Assembly: GCF_933775445.1 (NCBI RefSeq) | Contig: NC_065872.1 | Span: forward strand, 6,696,001 to 6,760,000 | Source: Argentina anserina | Taxonomy: Eukaryota > Streptophyta > Magnoliopsida > Rosales > Rosaceae | DNA length: 64,000 nucleotides | Direction: 5' to 3' | Part shown: piece by piece, positions 47,399 through 60,261 of the stretch | Numbering within the stretch: the stretch's first letter is position 1 | Layout of the letters: every line of letters begins with the position of its first letter | Notes under the pieces: generated by a model | Seen by the model: only the letters and a program-made list of their open reading frames with translations | What the model was told of the DNA's origin: nothing | Database searches by the model: none | Position numbers and translations under genes: made by a program

Positions 47399-49787
47399 AT
47401 GGCGCTTCTTGGATCCAACATAGCTAGTGAGGTCAGGTTTCATATTTTTCTACATTCTTCCATGATTATTACGCTTCATTTTAATCAAGTTTGGATTGAT
47501 CAAGCTTTAATCTGAAATTATATTGCTGATATTGTGATCGTTTGAGGTATAAATCAATTTCAACCTGGTGGGATTTGATTATTAAAGAGTATCTGGTTTT
47601 GTATTCAGATCATTTTAATTCTGTCTAATTTGTGTGTGATCATTAGCTGTTGCTTTCTTAGGTATTGTCATTATTGGCATTATTGAAATGCTCGAGATAC
47701 ATTTGAAACTTGAAAGCGTGTATCATTGAATATAGTTATGCGGAATTTGATGACTGGGAGATTTCGGTGCAGGTAGGGCTACGGCTGCTGCTTTGTCCGC
47801 TTGGTTCTAACATTGTTATCCGAACGGCGTGGTAAGAGCTGGTTTAATGTTTGTTTTATTGATGGTGAAGTCTAGAAGACTAGAAGTGGTTAGTTTTTGT
47901 GGCTTATGATTGAAGTTGAGGCTTTCTTTGGTACAGTTGTTCTGTGGGGATTGCTGTACCGGTGTACTGTACGTGCAAGGCAATCGAGAGGAAAGATGAT
48001 CCTGCACAACAGAAGTGGCTTCTGTATTGGGCAGGTTGGGATTTGTTGTGTCTTTGTTTCCCTTTCGTATGTACTTGGATTTTTGAGTCCTAGGCAACTG
48101 AATTGATTTCTTTGTTTTTCCACTCCACACCGAACGATTGCAGCTTATGGATCTTTCAGTCTTGTGGAAATATTTTCGGATAGGCTTATATCTTGGTAAG
48201 GCTCTGACCGGTTTCCCAAAGTAGCATATCTATCATGTGGGAAACATTATCTTTTAAGTTTATTTGGTACTAAACAAGACAAGCCATGCTGTTTCAAATC
48301 CGTATAATGGTGCTTACAAAATGACTATCCATGTCATTTCTTTGGTCACAGTACTTTGTCTTCTTCTATTTATCTTTATTTTTACCCAGAATCTATTATC
48401 TATGTAATTGTCTCATGGAATCACACCTATGGGTATAAGGAAAGAGTAATCCATTTTTCTCAGGTCTATGCACTTGCCAACTGTGGTTATCTCTATTGGT
48501 GTAGAACATGAAATTAGATATGGTTAAAAATGATTATAGGCATGTATAGGAGAAAAAAAATGATGACCAGCTTTATAATGATATATATCAATAGTACTTG
48601 CGTAGGCTTCTGTCTACAGTCATGAATTAGACTGCTCTCCTAACCTTCGGTTGGAGCTTTTAATTATGTGCAGGTGTCCATACTACTATCACATGAAGTT
48701 TGCCTTTCTTGTTTGGCTCCAACTTCCATCTGCTGATGTAAGATAAATTTGCTCTTCTTTGGTCTGTTTCTGTCAGTAATTTAGTATCTATTTAAGAAGA
48801 ATGAACTTGGTACCCTGAGTTGGTTTGACATGTCTATCATCTCTTTCCCTTATCTTGGGTTCATTTTGGTCATATCATTACTTACCTCTTATTGTCCATA
48901 CATCTATTTTTCCTGTATTTTATGGGCAATGTGTGTTAAAGCTGAGTAATTCCAATCAGTTATCATTTTTTTTTGTTAGTGAAATACAAAATCATTATAT
49001 ATAGATATGGAGAAGAAACAAATTTACGTTGCACGAGTGTTTATAGGGTGTCTCATCATCTGACCTTGTGATTGCCTTCTGAACCATGTTCTTAATGTTT
49101 TTCTTAGCATTACATATTTAACTTCAGTTATGTGCTCAAATTTATACATGGAACAACTTGAGTTATAATTTGCTTGCTTTCTTCTACCAGAAATACTAAC
49201 TGCATGTTTTCTATCCAGGGGGCAAAGCAGTTGTACATGAACCACCTACGCCCATTCTTTTTGAAGAATCAAACCAAAGTTGATCGGATTTTAGGCCTTA
49301 CATATGGTGAATTGGTATGGCCTCTTTCTGCAGTTAGTCTTGGTGACCGTACACTGGAAATTTTTTGGTCCGAGTCAAATTCTACTTTTTCCAAAACTGC
49401 TTATTTGTTTCTCATTGTGCGTCTGTACTTTTTTTCATTGCAGGTCAAACTTATCAGTGCACACCAAGGAGAAATCCAGTATGCTAGGGCCATGCTCTTG
49501 AAAGTATTTGGCTCAGGTAAGAACATTGGCCAGACACCCTGTCACACACATTTGTGACATTTTGTTAGTGAAGTACAGCAACGATTGGTAGTTACTGCTT
49601 GAAAGGCATCTAGTGAACCATTAGGTCACAGAAGCTAGTGATAATCTATTTACTGAATATCACAGTCACGTCCTCCTTGACAGATCAGTTACCGAGGGAC
49701 AGGGCTAATAGAGATCTGCCACAGAACAACGCAATTGAAGGACAGCCTAGAACACCTACAGAGTCTGGCTCTGGTCTCGATGATTAA
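47399..49787 (+). CDS. HVA22K: HVA22-like protein k (TB2/DP1/HVA22, REEP family)
   Basis: Eight exons (47399-47431, 47773-47831, 47937-48034, 48144-48195, 48674-48737, 49219-49314, 49444-49516, 49684-49787) join in frame to 192 residues. The protein starts MALLGSNIASEVGLRLLLCP. It then has a hydrophobic hairpin region (GSNIVIRTACCSVGIAVPVY), KAIERKDDPAQQKWLLYWAA, YGSFSLVEIFSDRLISWCP and YYYHMKFAFLVWLQLP, the core TB2/DP1/HVA22 domain. GAKQLYMNHLRPFFLKNQTK and a polar tail follow. HVA22 proteins are ER-membrane-shaping homologues of yeast Yop1 and animal REEPs; some are induced by ABA and stress. The KAIE, QQKWLxYW and GAKxLYxxxLRPFF motifs and the exon number agree with the k-type branch. All splice sites are canonical. 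Confidence 0.92.
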
Positions 49788-50710
49788 TTTTTCTTAAAAG
49801 TGCAAATGTGCATAGTTATGAACTGATTCCCTTCCTCTTCAAATGGTAAAAGAGAAGAGAAGAGACAAGAGACCTGCCTCACCTGTGATAAGATAGCAGT
49901 AGATGATATGTCTCAGTTTTGTTAGTATGTTGCTGTGGCACAACTTGGTCTTTAAGTTGCGTTTTAGTATCGAATTGCTAAGCCATGTTCTCCCTCCGTT
50001 GAGAAAAATTTATGTATCAAAGTTACTATGATGAGCAGGCACATTTAAGCCTTTCTTGCTTGCCATACGGTTAATGTTATCCCGTTCTCTCCTTTTCTTC
50101 ATTATCTGAATTCATTGCAACTTTGTACTAATGCTTCAATTCTCGCACCCATTTCTTTATTTCCGATGAATCGATTCAGACAGTTTGGTGGCAGAACTGA
50201 AGTAGTTCCTTGTTTTTTTTTGACAGAATTGGTGGCAAATTTCTAGTTCCTTGTCGTTTTTGTGGCGTCTTTGGAGTTGAAAACCGTTTTGATTACGTGA
50301 AACAAAGTGAAAAGAAAACCAAGAAAGTGTTCAAAATTATAATTCATAGCAAACAGTTACTATTTTGCTTTCATTATTCCTCTTCCAGTGTGATGCTTTA
50401 ACATCGAGCAGGGAAAGTATAGGAAAAAGTTATGAGAAATAGCAATGCAGCACTGAATGGAACTAAAGATGAAAGACAAGATGGAAGTTATCTATTATAT
50501 ACTCTTTTCCAATGATACAACAATCGCCATGGTTGCTCCATCTAGGACCCAACTCAGTCAACAGTTCATAAATAAACGATACAGTTACAGAGCAGGGTTA
50601 AGCGTATAAATTAGTATAAGATAACAAATGTTCTACACTCAACTAAAGTGAGGGTCACGGTTCCAGAGCTCAATAAAAATCTGTTACTACATAGGGAGAC
50701 CAGTGCCATC
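49788..50710. other. Spacer between convergent HVA22K and GBF1 genes
   Basis: This holds both 3' UTRs and no further gene. Confidence 0.45.
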
Positions 50711-53461
50711 TCAACTGTTACCCTCACTGCCACGAGATTGATGTTCAATGTTTGCTACTAAATCCGGTCCACATAATCGTGTCAACTCTTCCTGTATAAC
50801 AACAAAAAACATACAGTCAAAACACAATAGATTTCATATCAGCAGCGTGTTAGTCAAACAATTCAGGAATCCCTAGCAACTTATTCGTTAAGCAAAATTC
50901 AGGAACCATGAAATTGCTATTGAGGTATCAAGCTAGCACCAGCTAACAAGAAGCAACTAATATTAACATCCTATACACAGGTAAAGACACAACAAACTGC
51001 AATCATCAATGGTAAGACCTTTATAGAAGAATTTTCAGACGCAAGCTTCTCGCATTCCTGGGAGAGCCTTTGCAGCTCATCCTTAAGGCCATGATTCTCA
51101 TTGGTCAGTCCTTGTACACTTTTTTGTAGCTCTTCGCACTCCGCCTGGGAAAAACATAACAGGATCCGTTAGTTCAAGCCTTATCATAGGTTCTGTTATG
51201 ACATAATATGTTATCATCTTCCAGTAGCACTAGTTCTGCTTTGTTCCCTCCCACATCCCTGCTCGTGGTGCAATCACATTAGATGATGACCTTTCTTGTG
51301 GTCACATCCAGTTCACATCCCCCAAACTAGGGATGGGAGGGCTTCTCAACCACTTTTCTAAAACAAGGTATAATCAAACAAGAAAACAGGCATTTATAAG
51401 TGCATTTGTACCTGCTTTCGCAATCTTGACCTCCTTGCAGACTCCCTATTCGACTGCTTCCGTTTCTGTCTTTTCAGTTCCCGTTCATCCTGTCATAATC
51501 ATCAAGGAAAGGACAAGGATACTCAGAATTTCTTCAAGATGATTACATGTGATAGGAAGACAATATTAGGATATATTTCAGCACAAACAATAATATGTAA
51601 TTCACTTCTTTACTATTGAAAAAAAAATTCACAAGCCACATGGCCCTAGTGATTAACCTACCAAAATTTTGCTCTTAAATTTTACGTATCAATACACGCT
51701 TATGGAAATTACTAGAATATGAAAACCATAAAGGAGACAAGTGAATTACAGAATGACAAGTGAAAAGTATGCACTAAAAGAATAACAATTCAGAACATGA
51801 GATTGATACTTAGCCATAAAAAAAAACATGAGAAAGATATGTACCTGAATCCAATGGTCACCACCGACAGCTGATGGGGCTCCAGATTGATTTCCTCTCA
51901 TTTTTGCACTTCCAGCACCAGCAGGGGAGGCATTCCACAAGTCCATTCCCATATTCAGACTAGTTGCAGGCATAGAAACTACTGGCTTCCCAGGCACTGA
52001 ACCCGTGTTATTTTGTGCATTCGCTCCTGAAAAACGTGAGAAAACCATGTAAGTGCTAGTACCTTTACCAATGTCTACACATACAGACACTTAGCAGGCC
52101 AAGATATATAAATTAAATCACACAGTTACCGTACCATCTGCAAGCATCTTGTCAAAGCTTCCCTTCTTGTTCGCACCATAGTCCTACGATATAACAACCA
52201 TATCTTCATTATACAAAATTCATAACTAAAGTTATCACTTGTGCTAGGCTATAATCTAGAATCCAAAGCACAAAATATACTGCTGAAGCTGATATATGTA
52301 GATCGCAAAAGCTAGTTTACTAGCCATTTAAGAAAGGTAGAACAAGTTGCAGAGTCAGCTGCAGGGCATACACATACCTGATGGTTACCATTCTCCTCGC
52401 TCCCATCTGATGAACCCTCACTACCACTTTCAGCACTATTAACGAGAAATTTTAACCAATGTCAAGGTAAAGACTGGGCACAGCATATCTTTAACCAATG
52501 TCAAAGTGAAGACTTGAGAGCAATCTAAAGCTTGTAAAATACAATGCAAAGATCACTGACCTTTGTGAAGCACCATCATTGCCAGAACCAGAAGTTGCTT
52601 TTCCACCCTCCCCAGCTTTGCCACTAACCAAGCCTGTACTTCCTGCAGCACCCTTTGGTTTTTTGGCAGAAGCTCGCTCTTTTCCCTCTGTGCTCTTCCC
52701 TTCTGATTCTGGATTTGCTGGCGGTACAGAGGCAGGCGTCTAACAAAATTGGAATAAGAATAAAATCAATTAGTTAATCAAGTTAGAGCCTTCCTAATAT
52801 GATACAAGTCTCCTTTCATTGATGATGCAAGGTTACGTAATCATATTAGAGGAAGAACATCATACCGTGACCATACCCGGATGAGCATAAACTCCACCTG
52901 GAGGATACATGGCAGGGTACGGAACTGGAGTTCCATAAGGCGGCATCATAGGATGCTGCAAAGTAGCAAGCAACAATAGTGAACATAAAAGTCAAACCAC
53001 CTTTTTCATAAATCACAGTAAAAGACTGCAACCTTCTCTACTATAGAACATGTACATGAACTCACCTGTGCTCCCCACATATACGGATGTGGCGCCGGCG
53101 AAGCAACAGAGGATGCGAAAAAGGGCGGTGGAGCAGCTCCAGCACCATAATAAGCCTAAACAAGAAGAAGAAAAATGAGCTGTGAGAAATTATACCAATT
53201 TACTTTGGTGTCATCTTCCTCCATACTACACAAATAATTACATATCGATCTAGAATGTGTTTTTGTCATGAACCTGCATAGAGCTGGACCAATCAGGATA
53301 CGAAGGCTGTGCTGGTATTTCCTGCACAATCCAAGCAACCACAAGATTAAAACCCCAAAACCGAAAGCCCTGACTATATATGAGAAGAATTGAAACCACA
53401 CCTGAGCAGTTGAAGATTGTTTGGAAGGCTTAGAGGGTGTGCCCTCTTCCCCTGTCCCCAT
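50711..53461 (-). CDS. GBF1: G-box binding bZIP factor GBF1
   Basis: Eleven exons (53402-53461, 53274-53321, 53066-53155, 52866-52955, 52561-52739, 52378-52435, 52135-52183, 51845-52026, 51412-51489, 51019-51144, 50711-50791) join in frame to 346 residues. The N-terminal Pro-rich domain has [15 protein letters not shown] and [20 protein letters not shown], both hallmarks of GBFs, then [15 protein letters not shown] Ser/Gly/Lys-rich middle follows, then GMDLWNA. The bZIP is [20 protein letters not shown] plus [13 protein letters not shown], with leucine heptads through [20 protein letters not shown]. The N-x7-R core (NRESARRSR) is intact. GBF1 binds CACGTG G-boxes as a dimer in the nucleus and is linked to light responses. 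The exon count matches the family. A 5' UTR intron is likely: GAAACCAG|GTCTCT near 53955 on the minus strand is a good donor. Confidence 0.95.
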
Positions 53462-53918
53462 TTCAATTGACTCAGCTGTTTCTCCTCTACTCCCAAATAA
53501 ACCAGATCAAGTTTATCCTCAAAGATCTCTATAAGCACCTGAAAAAGTATCAAACATTCAACCCTAAATCCAAGCAGAAAAACCAAAATTACCTCATTAA
53601 TTAGCCAAACCAAATCATTACTGTACCCGAAATCAAATTTGGATGCTGCAACTGAAGACCTCCCCCATATTACATTGAACCCAAATTGTAAAAAGAGTAA
53701 AAGACTGAAAAATCCCTCTCAAATTGCACTATTCAGCAACAGATTTGATCCCCAAAAGCTCAAACTTTACCAATCTAATCAAACACCCCAATCTTATCCA
53801 ATTTCAACTAATGTTCTGAAACAAAATTAAGAATAGTACTTAATTTCCGACCAAAACAGCAACTCAGATCAACAGAACGGGAAAGTAAGGGGGTGATGTG
53901 AACTAAAAAAGGAAAGAA

Positions 53919-53921
<3 letters not shown>

Positions 53922-53953
<32 letters not shown>
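53922..53953. repeat. (GA)16 microsatellite in GBF1 upstream sequence
   Basis: Thirty-two bases of GA, reading as CT in the GBF1 transcript direction. It lies next to the probable 5' UTR intron donor. Confidence 0.9.
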
Positions 53954-53957
<4 letters not shown>

Positions 53958-54149
53958 GTTTCATGGAGTTAGGAAGAGTGAGGTGGAAGTCCAGGTGGAA
54001 CCACTTGAAGAAATCAACGGCTAAGAATTTGAGAGAGAAGGAAGGAACACCTAGGTGGCCGTGTCTGTTTCTTCTGAGCTCAGTTCGATTTTTGTTGTAG
54101 TTGTCGTTGTTGGAAAGACGGGACTGAGAGTCTGAGTGAATAATGAGAA

Positions 54150-54164
54150 GGGGGGGGGGGGGGG
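54150..54164. repeat. Poly(G) run
   Basis: A run of 15 G residues upstream of GBF1 (poly-C in the gene direction). Runs of this length are prone to length error in sequencing. Confidence 0.9.
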
Positions 54165-54570
54165 AGAGTGGGATCGTGTGCGGCGGTGGTGCACCGGAGG
54201 AGAGGGGAGGCTAGGGTTTTGACGTTTGGGTGGCGACACGTGCGAGGGAGAGGCGTTCCAGCTGGCCACGTTTCAGTGGATTAGATCGTGACGGAGCTGT
54301 GAAACCACGATGACTCACCCTCACAGCTACTCTCCCCTTTTTTTTTGTTTATCATCTCAATAATTGTTTTTCTTTACTTTACTTCTCTCCGCCGACTTTT
54401 TCCTCCTGTATCTACCCGGCGCCAGTGGTTTTGCGACACGATAGGATAGGGTGGGATAACAAAGTAGTCTTTTGAAAATAGTGTATAATATAACCCACGG
54501 TCCCACACACTATTATATCTTTAACTTTTTAAACTAATTACCACATATCATATCAAATTACACATAAATC

Positions 54571-55195
54571 GGTATTATAAATATATAAAATATTGACTAA
54601 GTGTTATTTAACGGCTCTCGATGCACTAATTATGAACGTAAAAGTAAATCATATAATATAATGAATACCACAATAATATGTTAGATGAAAAATATCAGAT
54701 ATAAAAGATCCATACTTTTGGGTATTGACAAATTGAAAAATTAGGGAACAAGGAAATCTTAAGACTTGCTAGAAGGAGTAGTCTAGCTTGGTATTATAAA
54801 TATATAAAATATTAACTATATGAATGTTAAAGTAAAGCGTATAGTATAATGAATACCACGATAATATATTAGATGAAAAATATCAGATATAAAATATCCA
54901 TACTTTTGGGTATTGATAAATTGAAAAATTAGGAAACAAGGAAATTTTGAGACGAGACTTGCTAGAAGGAGTAGTCTAGCTTGATATTATAAATATATAA
55001 AATATTGACTACGTGTTATTTAATGGCTCTTGGTGCACTAATTATGAATGTAAAAGTAAAGTGTATAGTATAATGAATACCACAATAATATGTTAGATGA
55101 AAAATATTAGATATAAAAGATCCATACTTTTAGGTATTGACAAATTGAAAAATTAGGGGATAAGGAAATCTTGAGAAGGAGTAGTTTAGCTTGGG
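54571..55195. repeat. Three-copy tandem repeat, unit ~190-220 bp
   Basis: Three consecutive copies begin at 54571, 54790 and 54983, each with (G/A)TATTATAAATATATAAAAT. They share GTATAGTATAATGAATACCA, GTTAGATGAAAAATAT, ATCCATACTTTT and GGTATTGA(C/T)AAATTGAAAAA, and end with AGAAGGAGTAGT(C/T)TAGCTT. Copy 2 lacks the segment TGTTATTTAA(C/T)GGCTCT that the other two have. A decayed partial copy (TTGAGAAATGGAAAATTA, then TCTTGCTAGGAGGG) follows near 55390-55445. No coding capacity. Confidence 0.85.
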
Positions 55196-56205
55196 ATGAT
55201 GGATATCACTAATATTAGAATGTGAAGTCGCACGCTATAATGGTAATATAAGTGTATGGGTAGATTTTGTGACGGTTATTTCCCACCTATTAGTGTTATG
55301 AGTATGAATATAAAATCAAATCATAATAGCGAGTCATGAAAATCAACAAATTAACAAAAAATAAAGTGCTCCATAAAGCGATAAGTTTTTGAGAAATGGA
55401 AAATTATAGGGTAGGAAGGAAATATTAAGTCTTGCTAGGAGGGTATAACTACTAGTCCTCTTTAATAATAAATAAATAAATAAATAAAAACCTACTAGTC
55501 CACCTTGACCAGGAGTAGTCTAGCTTGAATACAATTGGCAGAATACAGTAAAGTTACTAAAGTAGTTAGTAGCATTCAGCAGACCAGCACCATTAATTAG
55601 TGGCTGCTGATAAAAATGAGCAGCCATTGTTGTCTTCAGTAGAGGAAGGGGAGTAAAATAACATGAAATGGATAAACTTTGAAGCCCAACAGGGTCCAAA
55701 ATCTGAGTCTGTATGCAGCAAACAGCAACCTAGCTACTAGATACAAAATCCCAACAGCTTTTCTGTCTTTATAGAGAAATATAATGCTAATAATCAAAAC
55801 TCACCTCATAAGATAGAAATTGCGAAAAACCCAACTGGGAAAAATTTGATCATCATTTCTTTCTTTGTTTTTGAATACATTTCATTCTGAAAGCATTCTG
55901 TACAAACGATATGCCAGTTCGGCTATGATCTTTGTCCTGATAAAAGAGTTCTAAGATACTATGAATGTTAACTTGCCACATATGCCACCATGTTATGTTG
56001 TCACGCTGTCAATCTCTGGATAAGGGAAGAAACCGTTTAACCATTCGATTAATGGTTTTGATTGACAACTCGACACCATAACATGTTAAACCATTCAGCA
56101 AGAGAACATTTTCCTAAATCTATACTCTGTGTATACAACAAAACTATGAGAACAGCCGATACAACATCCTACTAGATTTCCTAGCCTGGGCAAAAAGTTC
56201 CTCAG
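55196..56205. other. Spacer
   Basis: Holds a decayed fourth repeat fragment and an (AATA)n tract near 55464-55487, then the 3' UTR of the kinase gene. No other gene is seen. Confidence 0.4.
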
Positions 56206-59200
56206 TCAAACAGAACTCACCATAACATTTGGTCGACGAGAGAAGCAAGAGAAACAGAACCAAAAAGATGACCAACTCTTCTTGCGCCTTTTAAGCTTTT
56301 TCTCTCTTTCAGGTGTCTCAATCACTTGTGGTTGGGAGGTACTCAACGATTCTTCTTCTTTAATGCTCCTCTCATTATGTTCCTTAATGTTCGTCTCATT
56401 ATCTTCAGTCTCAATGACCTTAGGAGGAGGCTTGTTCTCCTTTAAGCAATGTTCCCGGTAGAAGTTGGAGAGGGTATCAGTTATTTTCATAAATTCTGGT
56501 CGGTCCAGGGGGTCCTCAGCCCAGCAGGACGTTAGCAAAGGGATAATCTCCTCAGGAATGCCCTCCAGGCTAGGCCGTACATTCTGCAACAAAATAGCTA
56601 CAATGATTCTAGTGTTTTAACAGTGTTTAGCAAATAACTGAAATAAGTATATATATTTGCTTTTAGTGACTTAAGGAGATTCAACAAAATTTCTCAGTAA
56701 GTAGAGTGTTTTAAAATGATTAGCACTATGGAAGTTGGCCGAGTTTTATAAGATAATAGAGATGAGTATGCAAGAGTTGGTATAAAACTGTTCAGGTTTC
56801 TAGATATCAAATATCATTTTTCAATGGCACTCATTAAACTTACCTTAGCTGTAGCATATGCCACCATTACGTTATTCCTTCCCTTGAATGGAGTTTTGTT
56901 TGTGAGCAACTCCCACAGAACTATTGAGAAGCTATAGACATCAGCCTTGTGATCATAATTTCTCTTTGCACCTTTTGGAGCTGGTTCAATGCTGAATAAC
57001 TAATTCAGAAGAAAGAGAAATCTTGTCACATTATGCAACTTTCCTGCTGAACCATTGTCTGAATAAAAAAGGCAAGGAAACAAAAATGGTTCACCTCAGG
57101 AGCCATCCACCGGTATGTTCCAGCCTCACTAGTCATTGCACCGTCTATCTGCTCTCTAGCAAGCCCAAAGTCAGCCAGCTTCACTTGCTTCTTGTTTTCG
57201 GAAAGAAGTAGATTGCCTGCAGAAAACAAAAGAGGAGACTATCTATTAGGAATTTTGTCACAAAAAATCGTAGGTGAGCATGCAAAACTAAAAGGAAAAC
57301 ACAAGAATTACTGCTTGCAATCCGGACAATTTTGGAAACTAAGGATGAGATTAATCTTTTCATGATCTAATACTAAATTTGGCTATAACTGCAGTGAGGA
57401 TATGGCACACATCCAAATTCATGATCAGTGTCCCATGTCAATAAATCAAACTGCTACATTGAAAAAGAAAAGAGAAGTAAGATAGAAAACTTACTTGGCT
57501 TCAAGTCACGGTGTATGATGCCATTTGCATGCAAGTATTTCATTGCTCGACATATATCCAATGCAAAACTTACTGAAATCTTTAAGTCCGGAATTACAGG
57601 GCGGGTGCCCCACAAGTACTTCTGAACGGTACCACCTCTCATAAGCTCAGTAACTATCATCATAGTTGGTTCCACAGAAGCACCGATAAACTGTTTCAGG
57701 ATAAGGACTTCTTCAATCATACGATATATGGACTCTAATTATAACAAACTAAAAGGAATTAGTATCATAACCCCAGATACTCAGGGTTTAACAAATGATC
57801 TCCTGAAGGTGAAAGATCACATTACTGAATGATTTGGAAGCCAAACACACTGAAATTAATTTCTTAATATGTAGCTTTTGAATTTCTTTCCCCAGTGCTT
57901 TTTTACTTCATCATTATAATACCAGGGTCTATAAATGCTTATATCACTAATCAGTATCAGTAAATTAATAAATCAAGAGTGAAAAACAATTAGTGCAAGG
58001 CAAGTTTATTCAAAACCCCCACTATTGTAGTTACTTGGGCATCCGATTTGCTGAAGATAACAACAACAGGGCAGTGAATAATTATTCAAGTGACCAAGTG
58101 GTATGTTCATTTTTTCATCTTGCCTAAATCTATACAGAAGAAAGACATTTCTTGAATCAAACCAATCCCTGAAACTGAGAAACTGGATACCAGAATCTAA
58201 CAGGATTACCAAGAGACAATGATGATACAAATTTGCCGAAAAGTATAACATAAGAGATGATGAACATACAATATATCCAAATTGTTAATACACTATGATA
58301 GATAACTACCTAAATAGAAACAAATAGGAGGAAAGGTGTATCTTACCTTCACAATGTTATCATGTTTTGCCTTTGACAGCAAAGTCACCTCCCTCTGAAA
58401 TTTGTCTTTGCGTTCAGGACTGATTAAACCTGCTCTGTCTGGCTGTATGATTTTCACAGCAACAGGCGTGGAATTACACCTGCATACAAAACTGGAAACA
58501 TTCAATACTCCATAATCCAGGACATATAATGCCTCAGTTGCAATACAGGAAAACAGATTTACGGTTGGGATCCACCCCAAACATCCCCTCTAAACTATCA
58601 TCCCTTCTCCCAACCCCCACCAGGCAACTGCAATATCGAAAGAACACACAAAAAGGAGATTCATCCACCATATAAAACCACTGGTTTCCTATTCAGAATC
58701 TACTTAACATTATTACATAACAGTCCTTCCACAAGATTTTTGATAGGCCATTAATACGATTGCCAGAATAAGTATAACCATATCCGGTAACGTGCACTAT
58801 GTAACGCACGACAACAGATACTTGCACTACATATTGCTAATTGCATGATCGTGCATGATTAAATTACATATTCTCAACACTAATAATCGTGCAAGATTAA
58901 ATTGCATGATCACATTCTTTTAAACATTCTAATGCCTGAGAGAATAGGATGTACAAGCCACAATGCCTCATGTTGACATCTGATCTTCAGATGCAGATTT
59001 ACAGAAAAAAAAGTAATCAGGAAGGTTCGGGCGACTAAACCACCTGCATAAGTTTTGCAGCAGAGGTCTAAATGACAAGTGATAAGTTGCAGAAAAGCCT
59101 TGGCCTTGGTTCACTAATATATTTTGGTCCCTCCTATGCTAAGAGATTTTTATGCAGAAAATCCTTGTCCATTATTGTACACTGCCAATTAAACGGATGC

Positions 59201-60261
59201 GTCAAACTTTATAACTTTCAATCCCTCCTAAGCTACATTATGATTTGCAGAAAACCCTTGCCCACTATTGGATAACCAAACTTTTAACTGATTCTGTAAT
59301 AAATGGATGAAGACCATCCAGAATGTTCTCTTATTACTGAGCTTTCACCTAATACTTTATGATGTAGTGAGAAAAATCATCTTTGAAATGCTGTATCTCC
59401 TAGAATTAACTGCAATCTGAACCATCATAACAACTTATATAACACCACTTCCAAGAACACACATCCCACTATCAATTTTGAATTATACCAGGACCTGTCT
59501 AATTCATACTTACTCAAGATCTGAGGGCAACCAATTTGTATGTACAGAAGAATACCAAAACAGAATTTCAATACAACTTTACTCCAGTAGTCATACAATT
59601 CACAAATAGACAGACTGCTCTGTTCACTTTCTTGACATAAAACAATGGAAAAACAGCAGAAAGCAAGCAACTTTGGTTCTCAGAATCAATGAGCTAAAAA
59701 AAAAAAATTCAAACAGTGAAAGTAAATCTTAGAACACCACTTAAAGTTTCACCTTTTTCACCAACAAAGAAAAGAAGAACACAGAAATCATCAAAACCCT
59801 TTTCAAGGGTTTATCTTTTCCACACGCCAAAACCCAGAATTCCCAACACCACAACTCAAACCCCCCAAAACCAAACAAAGCCAACAACTTTACCAATCAA
59901 ACAAACCCAAAAAGCAGCAAAATTCAAGAACATGCAGACAATGTGATCAACCTAATCAAGAAAACGCCACACACAAAACCAAGAAAAGTACAAAGAAACC
60001 AAAAAAGATAGAAAGACAAGAAAAGAAAACCCACAATCCTTCATAGACAATCGCCTGCGGCCCTTCTCCGAGCACCTGACCAATCCTCACACAGCTTCCA
60101 TCGATCAGCAAACTCTGGTCCAATTTAAACACAAAGTTGCTACCTTTATGAGCTGAAACACGACCCCCATCGTTGTTCTCAAGATTCAACTCGTACAAGT
60201 CGAAGAGGTCGTTGTCTGTGACCTTGAACACGCCATGTCCCGCCATTGCTGGAGCTTGCAT
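56206..60261 (-). CDS. Raf-like (group C) protein kinase
   Basis: Six exons (60035-60261, 58347-58479, 57495-57690, 57095-57216, 56844-56999, 56206-56583) join in frame to 403 residues, with a first intron of 1555 bp. The kinase domain is complete: glycine loop [12 protein letters not shown], lysine in [51 protein letters not shown] and [12 protein letters not shown]. These mark the plant Raf-like MAPKKK clade close to Arabidopsis At5g66710/At3g50720. I choose the ATG at 60261 ([10 protein letters not shown]). An in-frame ATG at 60246 (MAGHG) is equally plausible, and an out-of-frame ATG lies at 60272. The C-terminal ~80 residues after the kinase fold are charged, then basic and Cys-rich ([20 protein letters not shown]). 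That could be a membrane-contact tail. GTGAGT at 56214-56219 (minus) could act as a splice donor, in which case the annotated end would differ. Confidence 0.9.
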
